48,752 bases of DNA from Bigelowiella natans CCMP2755 (taxonomy: Eukaryota; Cercozoa; Chlorarachniophyceae), in the NCBI GenBank assembly GCA_000320545.1, contig ADNK01000747.1, forward strand, positions 12,501 to 61,252, in the 5' to 3' direction. Position 1 is the stretch's first letter. Each line of letters starts with the position of its first letter. The notes below the pieces were generated by a model. The model saw nothing but the letters and a program-made list of their open reading frames with translations. It was not told where the DNA came from and ran no database searches. A program made the position numbers and the translations under genes. Shown one piece after another: positions 1 through 9,997 of this stretch.

Positions 1-1431
1 CCATGCATCCATATTCTGCTAGAACCTGAGCCTGTTTGGGATCGTACAAAGGCAATACAATTTAGTCATTTTTGTCCCTGCGTTTTTCAACCCCATGGCG
101 CTCACAACTCTATGTTTGGAATCGTGTTTTTTTTTCGAATCCTACTTCCTCAGAAAATGGGTCTCTCACGAGGGCTTTCACATTTTTCCCCTTTTCCGCA
201 AGCTCTGATAGTTAAGTGGGTCAATTATCATTTTTGTTTTGTGTTTTGGCTGCTAGGAATGTTCAGCTGATTCAACTCCAATAGCCTGTTGTAGGCGAGA
301 TTCGGTGTAGGTAGTTTATCGAGAATAAAACGTTATATTCAGAATCGAGTGATAAGATCCACATCCAAGTCTAGACTCATCACCTTTGGCGATATAGCGT
401 CCCCGTGGCAAGTCCGCTCCAGATACGATGATCGAACTACAAGTTTAGTTTATAGAGTTGAAAGAGAAAATTATACATGCTCTGTCCCTTTACTAAGATT
501 TGGAACTTACGTCCGTCCCAGCCTAATGGATTCATCCTTGTTTATACACGAACATTCCATCCTAAAACCAATGGAGAAGCACGTCAGTATCACAACGTTG
601 GAGGAGGGGAGAAGGAGAAGGAGAAAAAGAAGAGCAAAGATAGCTTTCCACCTGGGCACTTGTGTTTCTCGTTAATATTTTCTTCGTTGTCTCCCTTTCC
701 TGTGTTCTCCTTGATAGCTTTGTTGTGTGTGGTGTGCGGGGAAGGGGCAGCGAAGTAAAACCCAACAAGAGAACACGTGCGAGGCTGTAGTTTCGCCCCG
801 ATTCCCATCAGAGAAAAGCAGGGCAATTTTCGACTAAAAAGCGCCTAATCGTCCTGTTAAAGTAAAAAATGGCCAACTGCCGAATGACACGGGCCCTTCC
901 GCCCTTATTGCAGCCGGCGACAATGAGAATAATCCGGAACCCCGGCTGCAGGGTGCTCGGTCTTGCGCGACAAGGAAATATAACATGTCGCAAATTTATT
1001 ACGCTGAGAGTATGGATTAGGGAATGAGACTAAAAGAGAAGTGTTCCTCGGTGGTTTGAACATCGCGCGGTTTTTGAAGAAGCAGGTTTTCCAAATTCGA
1101 AAGATTCCAGGATTCCATGCCAATTTACCATGTCGTAAAGTCAAAATCTCCTAATTCCGAGAAGAATTTCCTCATATGCGGACGTTACATCCTCGGAACG
1201 ATTGTATCCGCGGAACGAGAAATGCGCTTGAATCCGGTCATTTTAGGAAACTGACTGCCTTCTCTTGGAGAGGAAAGAGGGGACCCGAAATCTCAAGCGC
1301 TTGGCCTGACCCCCTGCCCCCCCCAAGAATAGTTTCCGCAATTCAACGGACAACTTACGCAAGTTGAAGGTGCAGGAGCCTTTCCATATATCAGTGTTCT
1401 TGCCCTAAACGTATCTCCTTGCAGAAGAGTT
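1..1431. other. Left-edge stretch with no recognised gene
   Basis: Short open frames occur on both strands, but none shows a family motif, a convincing splice-joined series or an ATG-led protein of believable composition. The last part is the upstream region of the BLUF gene and may hold its promoter and 5' untranslated region. No RNA gene or repeat was recognised here. Confidence 0.5.
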
Positions 1432-2462
1432 ATGGGAGCCTGCACTTCAGAGCAGAAAAATCGCCAATTAGTGCGCGTCGGATATCGTTCCACTATGAAT
1501 GTAAGATCTTACTCCATACGAAACTGTCTTAAAACTAAAACTATATTTCCAGGCGGACAGCGATATAGACGCAATCATCGAGAAAGCAGAGAAGAAAAAT
1601 AAGACTCTCAAAGGTAATGTCCTCAAATATCAATCTTCCACATACTGAATAAGTAAGTGCAGGGTAGGCTATAAAACACGCTTTCATTGAGTAATAAATT
1701 TAAATTCCATGTGCGCACTTAGTTGGTGGAGCGCTGTGGTTCGACCCCGAGACGAATAAAGTCCATCAGATACTAGAGGGAGAGGTAGTAGATTGTTTTT
1801 TTTTTTACTCACGAGTTTCTTTTTTCTCTCCCACCCCTCACCCAATATTTTTAGCTTACTTTGAGAAGTTTACTTTGATGTCGGCCAGATAGTGTGACAA
1901 AAATTTATTTTAACCTTCTGATCAACACAAACAGGAGTTCCAAGTTACTGCTCTCTTGGACGTTATCATAGCTGATAAGCGCCATCGGTGGGTAACGATA
2001 CGCTCCGACACCCAGAACTAGAACAGCACAGACCCTTAGAAAGGGGGGAGAGGCAGAGAGGAGAGACGACAAATCCCCTTCATTGCTTGTTTGCTTGGCA
2101 ATACTTATTTTTAAATTAACGTTGTCGTAATTATACACTCTCTCTTACATTGGTTTCTTTGCATTGTACTATAGTGCCATTATTATGGAAGATATGGAGG
2201 TCGTCGAGGCGCGCAAATTCCAGGAATGGGGAGGAATGAAACTCTCGGAATCCCCTCTCCTCAAGGACCTGAAGGACTGTGGTCACAATCACAACGAGCA
2301 GGTGCAACAATGAACAAGAGATGAAAATATATCAACAGCGAATTGGCGCACATAACAATAATCGATGATAATTTTGTCCTGCAATATATATCTCACATGC
2401 GAGGAATGGATTCTTGTTTTCAGGGATTTCAGCGAGAAAATGAGCAAAAGGCGGATGCGTAA
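1432..2462 (+). CDS. Stand-alone BLUF-domain blue-light sensor with N-terminal acylation motif
   Basis: Six exons join in phase: 1432-1500, 1553-1613, 1723-1784, 1935-1987, 2175-2301 and 2424-2462, giving 136 residues. If the last intron (weak donor GTGCAA) is not removed, translation stops at 2313 with 127 residues. The protein is almost only a BLUF domain, a flavin-binding photoreceptor fold. It has the flavin-facing Tyr in VGYRS (residue 18), Asn in KKNKT (39), the GGALWF strand, Gln in HQILEGE (59), and the RKFQEW Trp near the end. These match the Tyr/Asn/Gln/Trp set known for BLUF proteins. The N-terminus MGACTS fits an N-myristoylation signal (Gly2, Ser6) with a palmitoylatable Cys4. 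No output domain follows, so signalling would be through partner proteins (inference). The start is the only ATG giving the complete first beta strand. Confidence 0.82.
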
Positions 2463-3373
2463 ATTCATAGATTGACTATATTAGCGATGCCGCCAGTCAT
2501 GCCAAAGATATCTAGTGTGGAAATTGAGCTGGCGGACACAAAGGAGGCTCATTCAACTTCGTTGAGAGTCTCCCCCTATTTCGATAGAATTCTTGAGTTT
2601 GCAAAGCATAGGCCGTCGTTATTTATCTTGTGTGCGCATCATATATATACGAAGCATAGTCAAAATCTTTGAGAAAGGGCCAGTATATTTAGTCGATTGA
2701 TGCTCCAATAAGTCCTATACTATGCCATGTAGCATATGTTTTAATCTCTGGTAATCGTATAATATACCCACTCTAGATAGCATGAGATATAACTTAATAC
2801 ATCGTAACGTTAATTGCAGCTGAGGAACACCTGTACATGCTTAATGCGCGTAACGCGCGATGGGCTCGCACGCACGCGCCGCGGTATGCAACCGCGTCAG
2901 ATACCCAGAGCTAATCTTCAGTCTCTGGGGTGTTGCGACTAAAAACGATACAGGCCATCATTGCACAGTGAAAATTCAAAATTGTATTATATTTGGGGAA
3001 ATGCATGCGCACAAATTTTTATACTCAATTTAGAAGAACTATATATACGCACATATGTGCTTTCAAAGTGCACAAGTGCTCATTGGTACATGTGTCGTTT
3101 TTGGTCGCAACGCACCCTAGAGCCTACTGCATTGCACAGCATGAATGATTAAGCATGATTTGCATAACGTTTTACTTAAAGGTGTATATGTCAATGTACA
3201 TGTGCATGTACATGTACAACATACACATACTAGACACATACACATAAGCTTTACTACATTGTCACACCGTACCATGCAATAATAAGGCACATAATATGGC
3301 TTCGTTCGGATCGATCGAAAAGGTGCTTGCTAAGAACCCATTTATTCGGCATTTGTCGGAAGGGATCAGTTTG
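2463..3373. other. Gene-free spacer rich in palindromic CATG/TGTACA words
   Basis: No coding exon was recognised between the BLUF stop and the SURF1 stop. The stretch is AT-rich with alternating purine/pyrimidine words, for example a run of TGTACATG repeats near 3190-3220 and GCGCG-type words near 2845-2890. It is probably the 3' flank of two convergent genes. Confidence 0.5.
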
Positions 3374-4512
3374 CTATTGCCCTTTCTCAACATTACTACC
3401 GTTGTAGCGTGCGGTGGTAGCAACCGCTGGCTCTGCTGATGACCTAAACCGCATGAAAGTCAATCCCACGATGGCCGCTGCGAGTGAGAACCACGTTCCA
3501 GCGTATACAGAGTGCATTTGAGGGGTCGTGTGATAGTTGACGTAGTCCTTTGCGGACTTCCTTACCGGCCAGAGGCGCCCGGGCTGATCGCTGCTCTGCG
3601 GCGAGAGTACATCCAGGAGGAGTGTCTCGACCTCATTCTCCTCTGCGTCCCTACGTTCGAATCCCTTAGCCACAGCGGTCTCCATCATGGCATTCGGGTC
3701 AATGTAGAGCCAATTCCTCCCGGTCGCCTCCCCCTTTTGCGGGAGGAAGGACGAGGGGGTTTCAGCATCTCTGAGGACACCGCTGAGAGTAACGACTCTC
3801 CCTTCCCCTTTCGCGCTCTTCATTAATTTTTCCTCGTGGATGATATCTTTCTGATCCGATCGAACCCACCCCCGGTTCACCAATATAGTCGGACCACCGT
3901 TTGTGAGCCTCATCGGCGTAATGATGAAGAATCCTCCTCGCATACCCGCGAGCTTGCTATCCAAGTGGGTAGGGGCGGAGCGAGGACCGACAATCATTTC
4001 TTGAGAGTAGTCTAGTACGCCTTCCACTGTCACCTGCTCCATCGCAAAGGATGAAGAGAAAATATTTTTAAAAAATGGTTGCCGAGATAAAATGTTGATG
4101 CTTATATATCGAATTAACCTGTCTAAACTCTAACGCATCGTCTGCAGCTCCATCAAAAGTGTCGCCTTCCTGCATAGATCGTAAAACCTCCTCCAACGGT
4201 ATAGGATCCATCTGAAGCTTCTTGGTCCGCGAATCAATGAGATCTACCTTCCACTTCCGTCGTTTTAACTTCGCAGAACGGAAGGAAGAAAGACGAGAAT
4301 CAATAATCACATCGCACATCACCGTTTTATCTCGCATATTTCATATTAAACTAAATGTTTTGAACCTGCCAATAGCCCAGCATGCCAGTGAATGCAGCTA
4401 GAGACAGAAAAACAGCCGGCCCGATAATCCCCCCCGCAGACGAGGACGTCTTTTTCTTTCCTTTCGCCGGCGACGAACCCATGGAAGGTGATGAGGGGGG
4501 TGATGTAGACAT
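3374..4512 (-). CDS. SURF1: SURF1-like cytochrome c oxidase assembly protein
   Basis: Three exons in phase 0: 4366-4512, 4119-4268 and 3374-4033, giving 318 residues from ATG 4512. SURF1 is an inner mitochondrial membrane protein that helps insert haem a during assembly of respiratory complex IV. Family hallmarks are visible: a first membrane helix ending in the conserved GMLGYWQ, then LKRRKWKVDLI, the EGVLDYSQEM and GGFFIITP segments, ILVNRGWV, GRNWLYIDP, and a second membrane helix WFSLAAAIVGLTFM near the C-terminus. The length is normal for the family. The reading frame stays open 5' of the chosen ATG and is Arg-rich, so a longer presequence or an extra 5' exon (acceptor near 4597) is possible. 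The first intron lies exactly after the invariant Trp-Gln. Confidence 0.9.
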
Positions 4513-5308
4513 CACTCGCCGCAATAGCAGCCGCCTTTGCCTCAGAATAAACCTCCTCGGAGATCTACCTGCGAAGCGAACTGCAACCCAGGATCTGAAT
4601 GCAACACAGAAACCAAATTATCGTTCTCTGAGAGCCTAATATTCATGCATGTCGTTCACAAAGTACTACAGCGCAATCTCCCCTCTCTTGTCTGCAGCTA
4701 TCCTATGGACATGGAAGCAGATTTCAAGAGATCTCTCTCGTATCCGCTGGAATGAGGTAGTGGGTTCGACCTTGGGGTCGGCATGTGGTGTGTGGCGAAG
4801 GACAGCCGAGCTCCAGACAATATTTTACCGGCGAATTATGCACATAATCTGATACATTCAATTCTCAATAAAAATGCTGTGGATTTTTGTCTGCGTCAAC
4901 CATTACTTGGAGAAGCATTGATTGATTCTTCATTCTCAGAGCACTGTTCATAAGAGATTTTTTTTTAAATTAATAATTCGGCGGCTTTGTACAGATTGCA
5001 GTTTTCGATTTTAGTCTACAGTTCGTGGCTCCGTTTCCTACCTATTCTCAGCATTCAAGTATGACGCATGTACAATTGGGCCAGAATTTTACACTGATTT
5101 CGCCTGCCGTGGGAAAAAGAAGTTCGAAGATCAGGGAGAGCATCGATCGCACCGAACTAAATGGAATTCCCTAGGTGCTGATTCGTGCCTCCAGCGGCCC
5201 TGCTACTAGAGCACAGAATATGAGTCGTGCGAGTACTGCAGTCAGTGATTTTGAGAACACCAGAATGAATCTGTGCTGCCTCTTCGCTTGAAAAGAAAAA
5301 CTTCGATG
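4513..5308. other. Spacer upstream of SURF1, no gene recognised
   Basis: This contains the SURF1 promoter side on the minus strand. Open frames near 4540-4850 are shadows or part of a possible 5' extension of SURF1. Nothing else could be supported. Confidence 0.4.
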
Positions 5309-5776
5309 CTGCAAAGGAAACGGCCCGGCGGCATAGTTCATTCCTTGTTTGTGCTAATCTCTTTCCCGCTGTTCTTGGGCGTTAGGCCTTCGATGCCCAT
5401 GACGTCCAGAATATCCACCACAACTTCCATGCCTAAGATAGGTATGATGGAGAGAAACAGCAGTCTGGACGATCCCAGACCTTCGGATAAGCCTTACAGT
5501 GCTGGAGCGCTGTTCGCGTGGACTGTATATTTCTTCATGAACAATTCGAGCTATTATTTTTCGCTCTCCAACCACAAGCAGCAAGAAGCAACCATATTGG
5601 ATTACAACATGCAATTTTCATCGTGTGTGGAACGTTGGGCCAATATTGGAAGCAACATTATCCAGGATAACTCCCCTCCACGTAATGCAAGTTGTAGCCA
5701 TAATAAGAGCCCGAGCGGTACGAAGAATTCTGCTCACCTCGAAGTGGAACTACCACAGCAATCATATTTCATATAA
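5309..5776 (+). CDS. Hypothetical secreted or membrane protein (unconfirmed open frame)
   Basis: An uninterrupted frame from ATG 5309 gives 155 residues. It opens with a basic stretch (MLQRKRPGG) followed by a hydrophobic segment SLFVLISFPLFLGV that could act as a signal peptide. The rest is Ser/Thr- and Asn-rich with several N-glycosylation-type sites. No family was recognised, and a GTATGA donor-like site near 5441 means part of it could be intronic. It could be a chance frame. Local GC content is slightly higher than in the flanking spacer, which is the only other support. Confidence 0.25.
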   Translation: MQRKRPGGIVHSLFVLISFPLFLGVRPSMPMTSRISTTTSMPKIGMMERNSSLDDPRPSDKPYSAGALFAWTVYFFMNNSSYYFSLSNHKQQEATILDYNMQFSSCVERWANIGSNIIQDNSPPRNASCSHNKSPSGTKNSAHLEVELPQQSYFI

Positions 5777-6812
5777 TTCATCTTTAGAATTAGATGGATC
5801 ATTGCATAATATGTGTGTAAACAGTTGTTCAACGATTGATAGAGTTTCCTGCACGGCTTGAAACTCGAGCACCAATTATGATTCAATGTAATGAAATCAG
5901 CTTATCGATCTAGCCTAGTGTACAAGGGTACAGTTATCGATTACTGTGTAAATTTACTGATATATTGAAAACTGATAATTTATTTATGTACGTACATCAT
6001 CTCACATTATTCTGCCTTTGTACTCAGCATTGTACATTTGTCCCATTGTGCGCATGCATGTGCATGCATGCTTGAGCATGCACACATAGGCGGCACACAT
6101 GTATGTACATCTTCTGTAATCTACCCGTTTCAATTTTTTGGGGTGCGGGGTCTGCACGCGATTATCCGACACCGCCATGTGCAAAACCGATTATTCTAGT
6201 ATGCAACGAACAAGGCATGTGTTACATGCATGTGTTTCTACATGTACCAACATCTGCACAGGGCGCTAGCTAGACAGCGTGCGTGGCCAGCACGCATGCA
6301 TGCGCTGGTGGTACTGGTTCGAGTTGTGCCAGCTATCATCAGCACACGCATCTGCAATCATTGATTACTCTTGCTGCGCTATATACGCTCACACATGAAG
6401 ACACGCATGACACATACGTACAAATTATATAACATTGCACCATACACATGGCCGCCATGCTGCTTTAGACGCAACTAAGCTAGCGGTCTAGCTGTGCGTG
6501 ATGCATACTGAGCGTCCATTAGAACAGGTAAATTATTAAACTAACATTGTTGTTGCGCTGCTGTTGCATACGTACAATAAAGCATTATGCAATCTCTGTA
6601 GGAAAACCCCGTTCATTGTTTATCTATATAAGCAAAGTGGCTGAGCAACTTCATGCGTAACGACGGCATTACATCTATGTCACATGCGAAGTACAAATTT
6701 CAATCCATTTAGGGTACTATTCGAGTGCACTCATTATCTGTGTCGGTAGAATATGAGGCCCGTAGATGCCGCAACTTTTTCCATTTTATCAACAAAATCA
6801 CCTTGAGTGGGA
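5777..6812. other. Gene-free spacer with CATGCATG and GCTAGC words
   Basis: No exon recognised. Self-complementary words cluster here: GCATGCATGTGCATGCATGC around 6051-6070, CACGCATGCATGCG around 6291-6305 and GCTAGCTAG around 6266. Base composition differs from the neighbouring exons and introns. Confidence 0.5.
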
Positions 6813-7533
6813 TTATGATACAACCTTCCATGGCCTATAATACTCGTCGGTTGCATTGTAGGTATACACACAGAATTCCTTTACGGGATATGATAGAGAC
6901 CTCATACCTATGAAGAGGAGTTGGAATGGATACATGATCCCCTTCATCGTCCAGTAGCAGCTTGTCTCAAGGATCGAGATGACCTGTTTGATATACTGCC
7001 GTAACACATAGACAGCAACGAAGGTCACCAGTCCAATAAAAATAATCAACGCCCAATCTCCAAGGGACACCCCAAATGGGCCGCTCGATTCACCAACCTT
7101 TACAACGGTCTCTCCCGGGTCACCATCGCCATGAGAGGAGGTTTGGGAAGAAGATGAAAGCAACTGTTCGATTGTATTCGCATCGGATTCAGTTGTCTCA
7201 TGAACAACAGTGTCTTTGGGTTTTTGCAGTTTTTGCGGTTCTTGCTCCTGTTGTACTATAGGTGAAAACACACGGGTCTCTTCGAACCGCGAGGAGGAGA
7301 TTTTTGGATAGCGCTGATGGTTTTCTTGTACTAGTGCAGTAGTATTTCTTAGATCGTGAGCTGCCTATAGAAGAAAGGGGGAAATGGGAAACTTTGGCAT
7401 TATAAGAGACGTTTAATGGTCTTAATTTTGCTGTCTCTACCTTTCCTTGCAGAATGGCTCTTTCATGCTCCGGTTGCCATCGGGCCTCCGAGGGAATTAT
7501 GATAGAAAGTAGAGTAAGAAGTACAGGGATCAT
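6813..7533 (-). CDS. Signal-peptide-bearing membrane protein, family unknown
   Basis: Two exons, 7441-7533 and 6813-7364, join in phase 0 to give 214 residues from ATG 7533. The N-terminus MIPVLLTLLSIIIPSEA looks like a cleavable signal peptide. A polar lumenal stretch of about 110 residues follows, rich in Gln, Glu and Ser, then a clear membrane helix ALIIFIGLVTFVAVYVL, and a weaker hydrophobic segment YPFQLLFIGM before a Tyr-rich tail. Inferred topology is type I or a two-helix protein in the secretory pathway. An upstream in-frame ATG at 7575 would add 14 residues and mask the signal peptide, so the shorter start is preferred. I do not recognise the family. Confidence 0.65.
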
Positions 7534-7789
7534 TGCCAAATTCCACTTCCAGAAAAGCTCTTCTTGTGCCTGCATTAAACATAGCCCAAGTGAATATCTA
7601 CTTTCCTTCGTTACTGTCATCCTCCCCCCCCTTGGCTCTTGTAATTAGTACCAGCTACAATAGAAGTGATCGTCTAAAATAGTATGACCCGCGACGCGGA
7701 TGATGTGCGAAATCCAAGCTAGAGTACGGTGGGGGGGAGCACGCGACGATTTAGAGCTATCAAAGACTTGTGTTTGCAATTAGTCAGTA

Positions 7790-8173
7790 ACTCGTTATTT
7801 TAGTAGAACAAGGCTAACATCCTTGTCGTCGTCAAATAATGTCCACCAAATATCTCAATAATATCATCAACCAGATAATCGCGTTGGTAGTTATGCTGCC
7901 AGCGAGGAAAGCAGGAAAGCTGTCGCTGGATAATTTTCCCGCGAGACAACCCCTAAGAGTGTACGTAAAAAGGAATTGAAGAGCATTTCTACGTAAATTA
8001 AAAAAAGGGAAATCGTAGGAAGTTTTAGGACAACGACTTCAATCCGCTTTTGTCGCAGATAAGGATCGTGATTGAGCTTCAAAGTCCTTCCATCGACAAG
8101 CACTGCGGGTGCCCCCTTCCGCCATCATTACCTCACCAAACACATCGAAGTGCAAATATCCCAGCGCGCTCAT
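7790..8173 (-). CDS. Unresolved small gene, minus strand preferred
   Basis: The minus strand shows exon-like pieces: ATG 8173 followed by SALGYLHFDVFGEV, then VLVDGRTLKLNHDPYLRQKR, and after a strong polypyrimidine-AG acceptor near 7894 a last exon HNYQRDYLVDDIIEIFGGHY ending at a TAA near 7800. The first two pieces differ by one reading frame across a run of five G near 8115; a one-base homopolymer error or a very short 34-nt intron would reconcile them. The plus strand of the same DNA also reads open (MSTKYLNNIINQIIAL from 7840, then RIVIELQSPSIDKHCG), so the strand is not certain. If the minus-strand model is right it is divergent from the FAM241 gene, with only 84 bp between start codons. 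No function can be given. Confidence 0.35.
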
Positions 8174-8257
8174 CAATGATTTTGGAATTCATCATTATGT
8201 GTTTTTCTCCGGATAATCAATGATTATATTCAGGATCGTTCACGGTGTTTGAGAACG

Positions 8258-8747
8258 ATGGTGAAAATCATTAACGGAGGTAGCTTACGATTCTTCTTCA
8301 GGCGGATATCACATTGTATTCACGCTCAATAAATACTAGAAATTGTTCCGGACAATGATCCACGAGCTAAAGCGTATGCTAGACAAAGTCAAAGCAGTTC
8401 ATCGAAGAATCGAATAGGAAGCATAAGAGGTCTTTCGCAGTCTGGTGGCAATGGGCCACCCCAGGGTTCATATGGACAAGGAGCGAATCAAAGCGGTCAA
8501 ATGTTCGCTACTCAGCCTGGACGGTAATGAAGATGCGATACTAGCTATATTTACGTAAAAGTTATAGAGTTTGACACAGTATGTACGTGTGCGATGGCAA
8601 CATGACTTCAGTAAATTTTTTTTAAGATCATCATCTCAAGGAAAAGGCCTACTTGGGCTCCCAATGATACATCTCTTCGGGGTCGATATCATACCTGAGG
8701 TGTATCTAGGTATTGTGTTTACACCATGCCTTACATAAATTCACAAA

Positions 8748-8789
<42 letters not shown>

Positions 8790-9128
8790 GCCCAACTTAC
8801 AAACTTATGGGTCCCTGGTCACACAATCAGGTTTAGCTTTGGTGGCATTTCTGGCAGGTATAGACAAGGTCAGTCAATATTTTCGATTGTTTATCATCTC
8901 GTTTCCGAAATATCTTGTATTTCTACCGCCCCTTGCAGGCCTTGATGTTAGCGGCTGTGTTCTTCTGCTTCAAGTGGTATCAAGACAAAACTCGAGGTTA
9001 CTAGAAACTAGCTAGCACAGTACAATATACGGTATCGATGAATTTCTGCAACTAGATACCTATGCTACACTGTTCTTCTCAGGTGAAAATGCGGTCCCTT
9101 TTATGGCATCCACCAGTTCTAGACCTTT

Positions 9129-9160
<32 letters not shown>

Positions 9161-9240
9161 AGAAGAATACCTCCGGGGTCCGTCTTGGTGGCGAATCAAA
9201 AAAGAGAAAGGGCGGCATTAGGACGCTTCATGACACCTGA
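8258..9240 (+). CDS. FAM241/DUF4605-family small membrane protein
   Basis: Six exons join with consistent phase: 8258-8279, 8340-8523, 8627-8709, 8831-8868, 8939-8996 and 9083-9240, giving 180 residues. The N-terminus MVKIINGEIVPDNDPRAKAY matches the start of animal FAM241B (MVRxxNGEIVxDDDPR), the signature of DUF4605. A Gly/Ser/Gln-rich disordered segment follows, then PMIHLFGVDIIPEVYLGLAL and a hydrophobic region LALVAFLAGIDKALMLAAVFF forming one or two membrane helices. The tail is longer than in animals. It contains ten consecutive Ser encoded by an ATC repeat (9130-9159) and a basic SKKRKGGIRTLHDT end. In animals FAM241B has been linked to lysosome homeostasis; that role is not shown here. 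Intron 3 carries an (AC)n repeat. Confidence 0.75.
8751..8784. repeat. (AC)n microsatellite in FAM241 intron 3
   Basis: About 17 perfect AC units between donor 8710 and acceptor 8830. This is the first long dinucleotide run from the left edge. Confidence 0.95.
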
Positions 9241-9997
9241 AAAGCATGTACAAAACATATCGTATATTGATCCCAGTGGGTAAGCATTCCAAAACAAGCA
9301 TTTTGCTTTTGTATTTTGATCAATATTAACAATGAGAAGTGGCGTGATTTCAATACCACTGCGTATGAGATGCCGCTGTGGAACGAATAAAATAATTGTG
9401 TGCAAACGCTACTAATGTGTACAAGCACAACTAGTGCTAGCAGCTATGGAGCGCAGGGTTGTCATTGCGTAGTACGTGTATAGTGCAGTAGATCGAAAAT
9501 GTAAAAACGGACATTTTAGCTGCGGAGTGTGCAGCTTTAATCTTGCTACACAATCAAATGTAGCGTCTCTAAAGATCATACATAGCCGCATATATGATAC
9601 TAAACATGTACGACTAGCATACTAACAAGTTATTTACAACGTGTCTAATGGACGCATCTGTGCACATGAGCACACATTAAATGCATATTCTATCTATGCA
9701 CGCTTGCAAACAGCTATGCTATGCATTAGCCAAGAACTAGGTGCTTGCTAGCATACTCGCCACATGCATGCCTAGTTGCTAGCAGGTTGCGATGAGTATC
9801 TAGAGAACATGCCAGATGTATTCGTGGTACAAGGTACATTGCATATAAACATAACAAAAGCATGTGGAGATAATTACATTATTCATTCATTTATTTAGAA
9901 CTGACATTCTTGCTAAATACGATCTGTATCGAAATTTGTTTAACTATTCAGCTGACCCATCTAACCACTTTTCAGAGGATGTTTATCGCAGAAGAGA
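9241..9997. other. Convergent 3' spacer rich in CATG/GCTAGC words
   Basis: It lies between the FAM241 stop and the RBR ligase stop. No exon was recognised. It holds many short palindromic words (GTGCTAGCAG, GCTAGCAT, ACATGCATGCC). Confidence 0.5.

Noticed and set aside
1738-1760. tRNA B-box-like GGTTCGACCCC and similar words at 4764 and 38463
   Set aside because: No matching A-box, acceptor stem or cloverleaf could be found around any of them; the first is inside a BLUF exon.
8751-9015. Open frame containing a His-Thr repeat
   Set aside because: The repeat is an intronic (AC)n run of the FAM241 gene; the flanking exons splice around it in phase.
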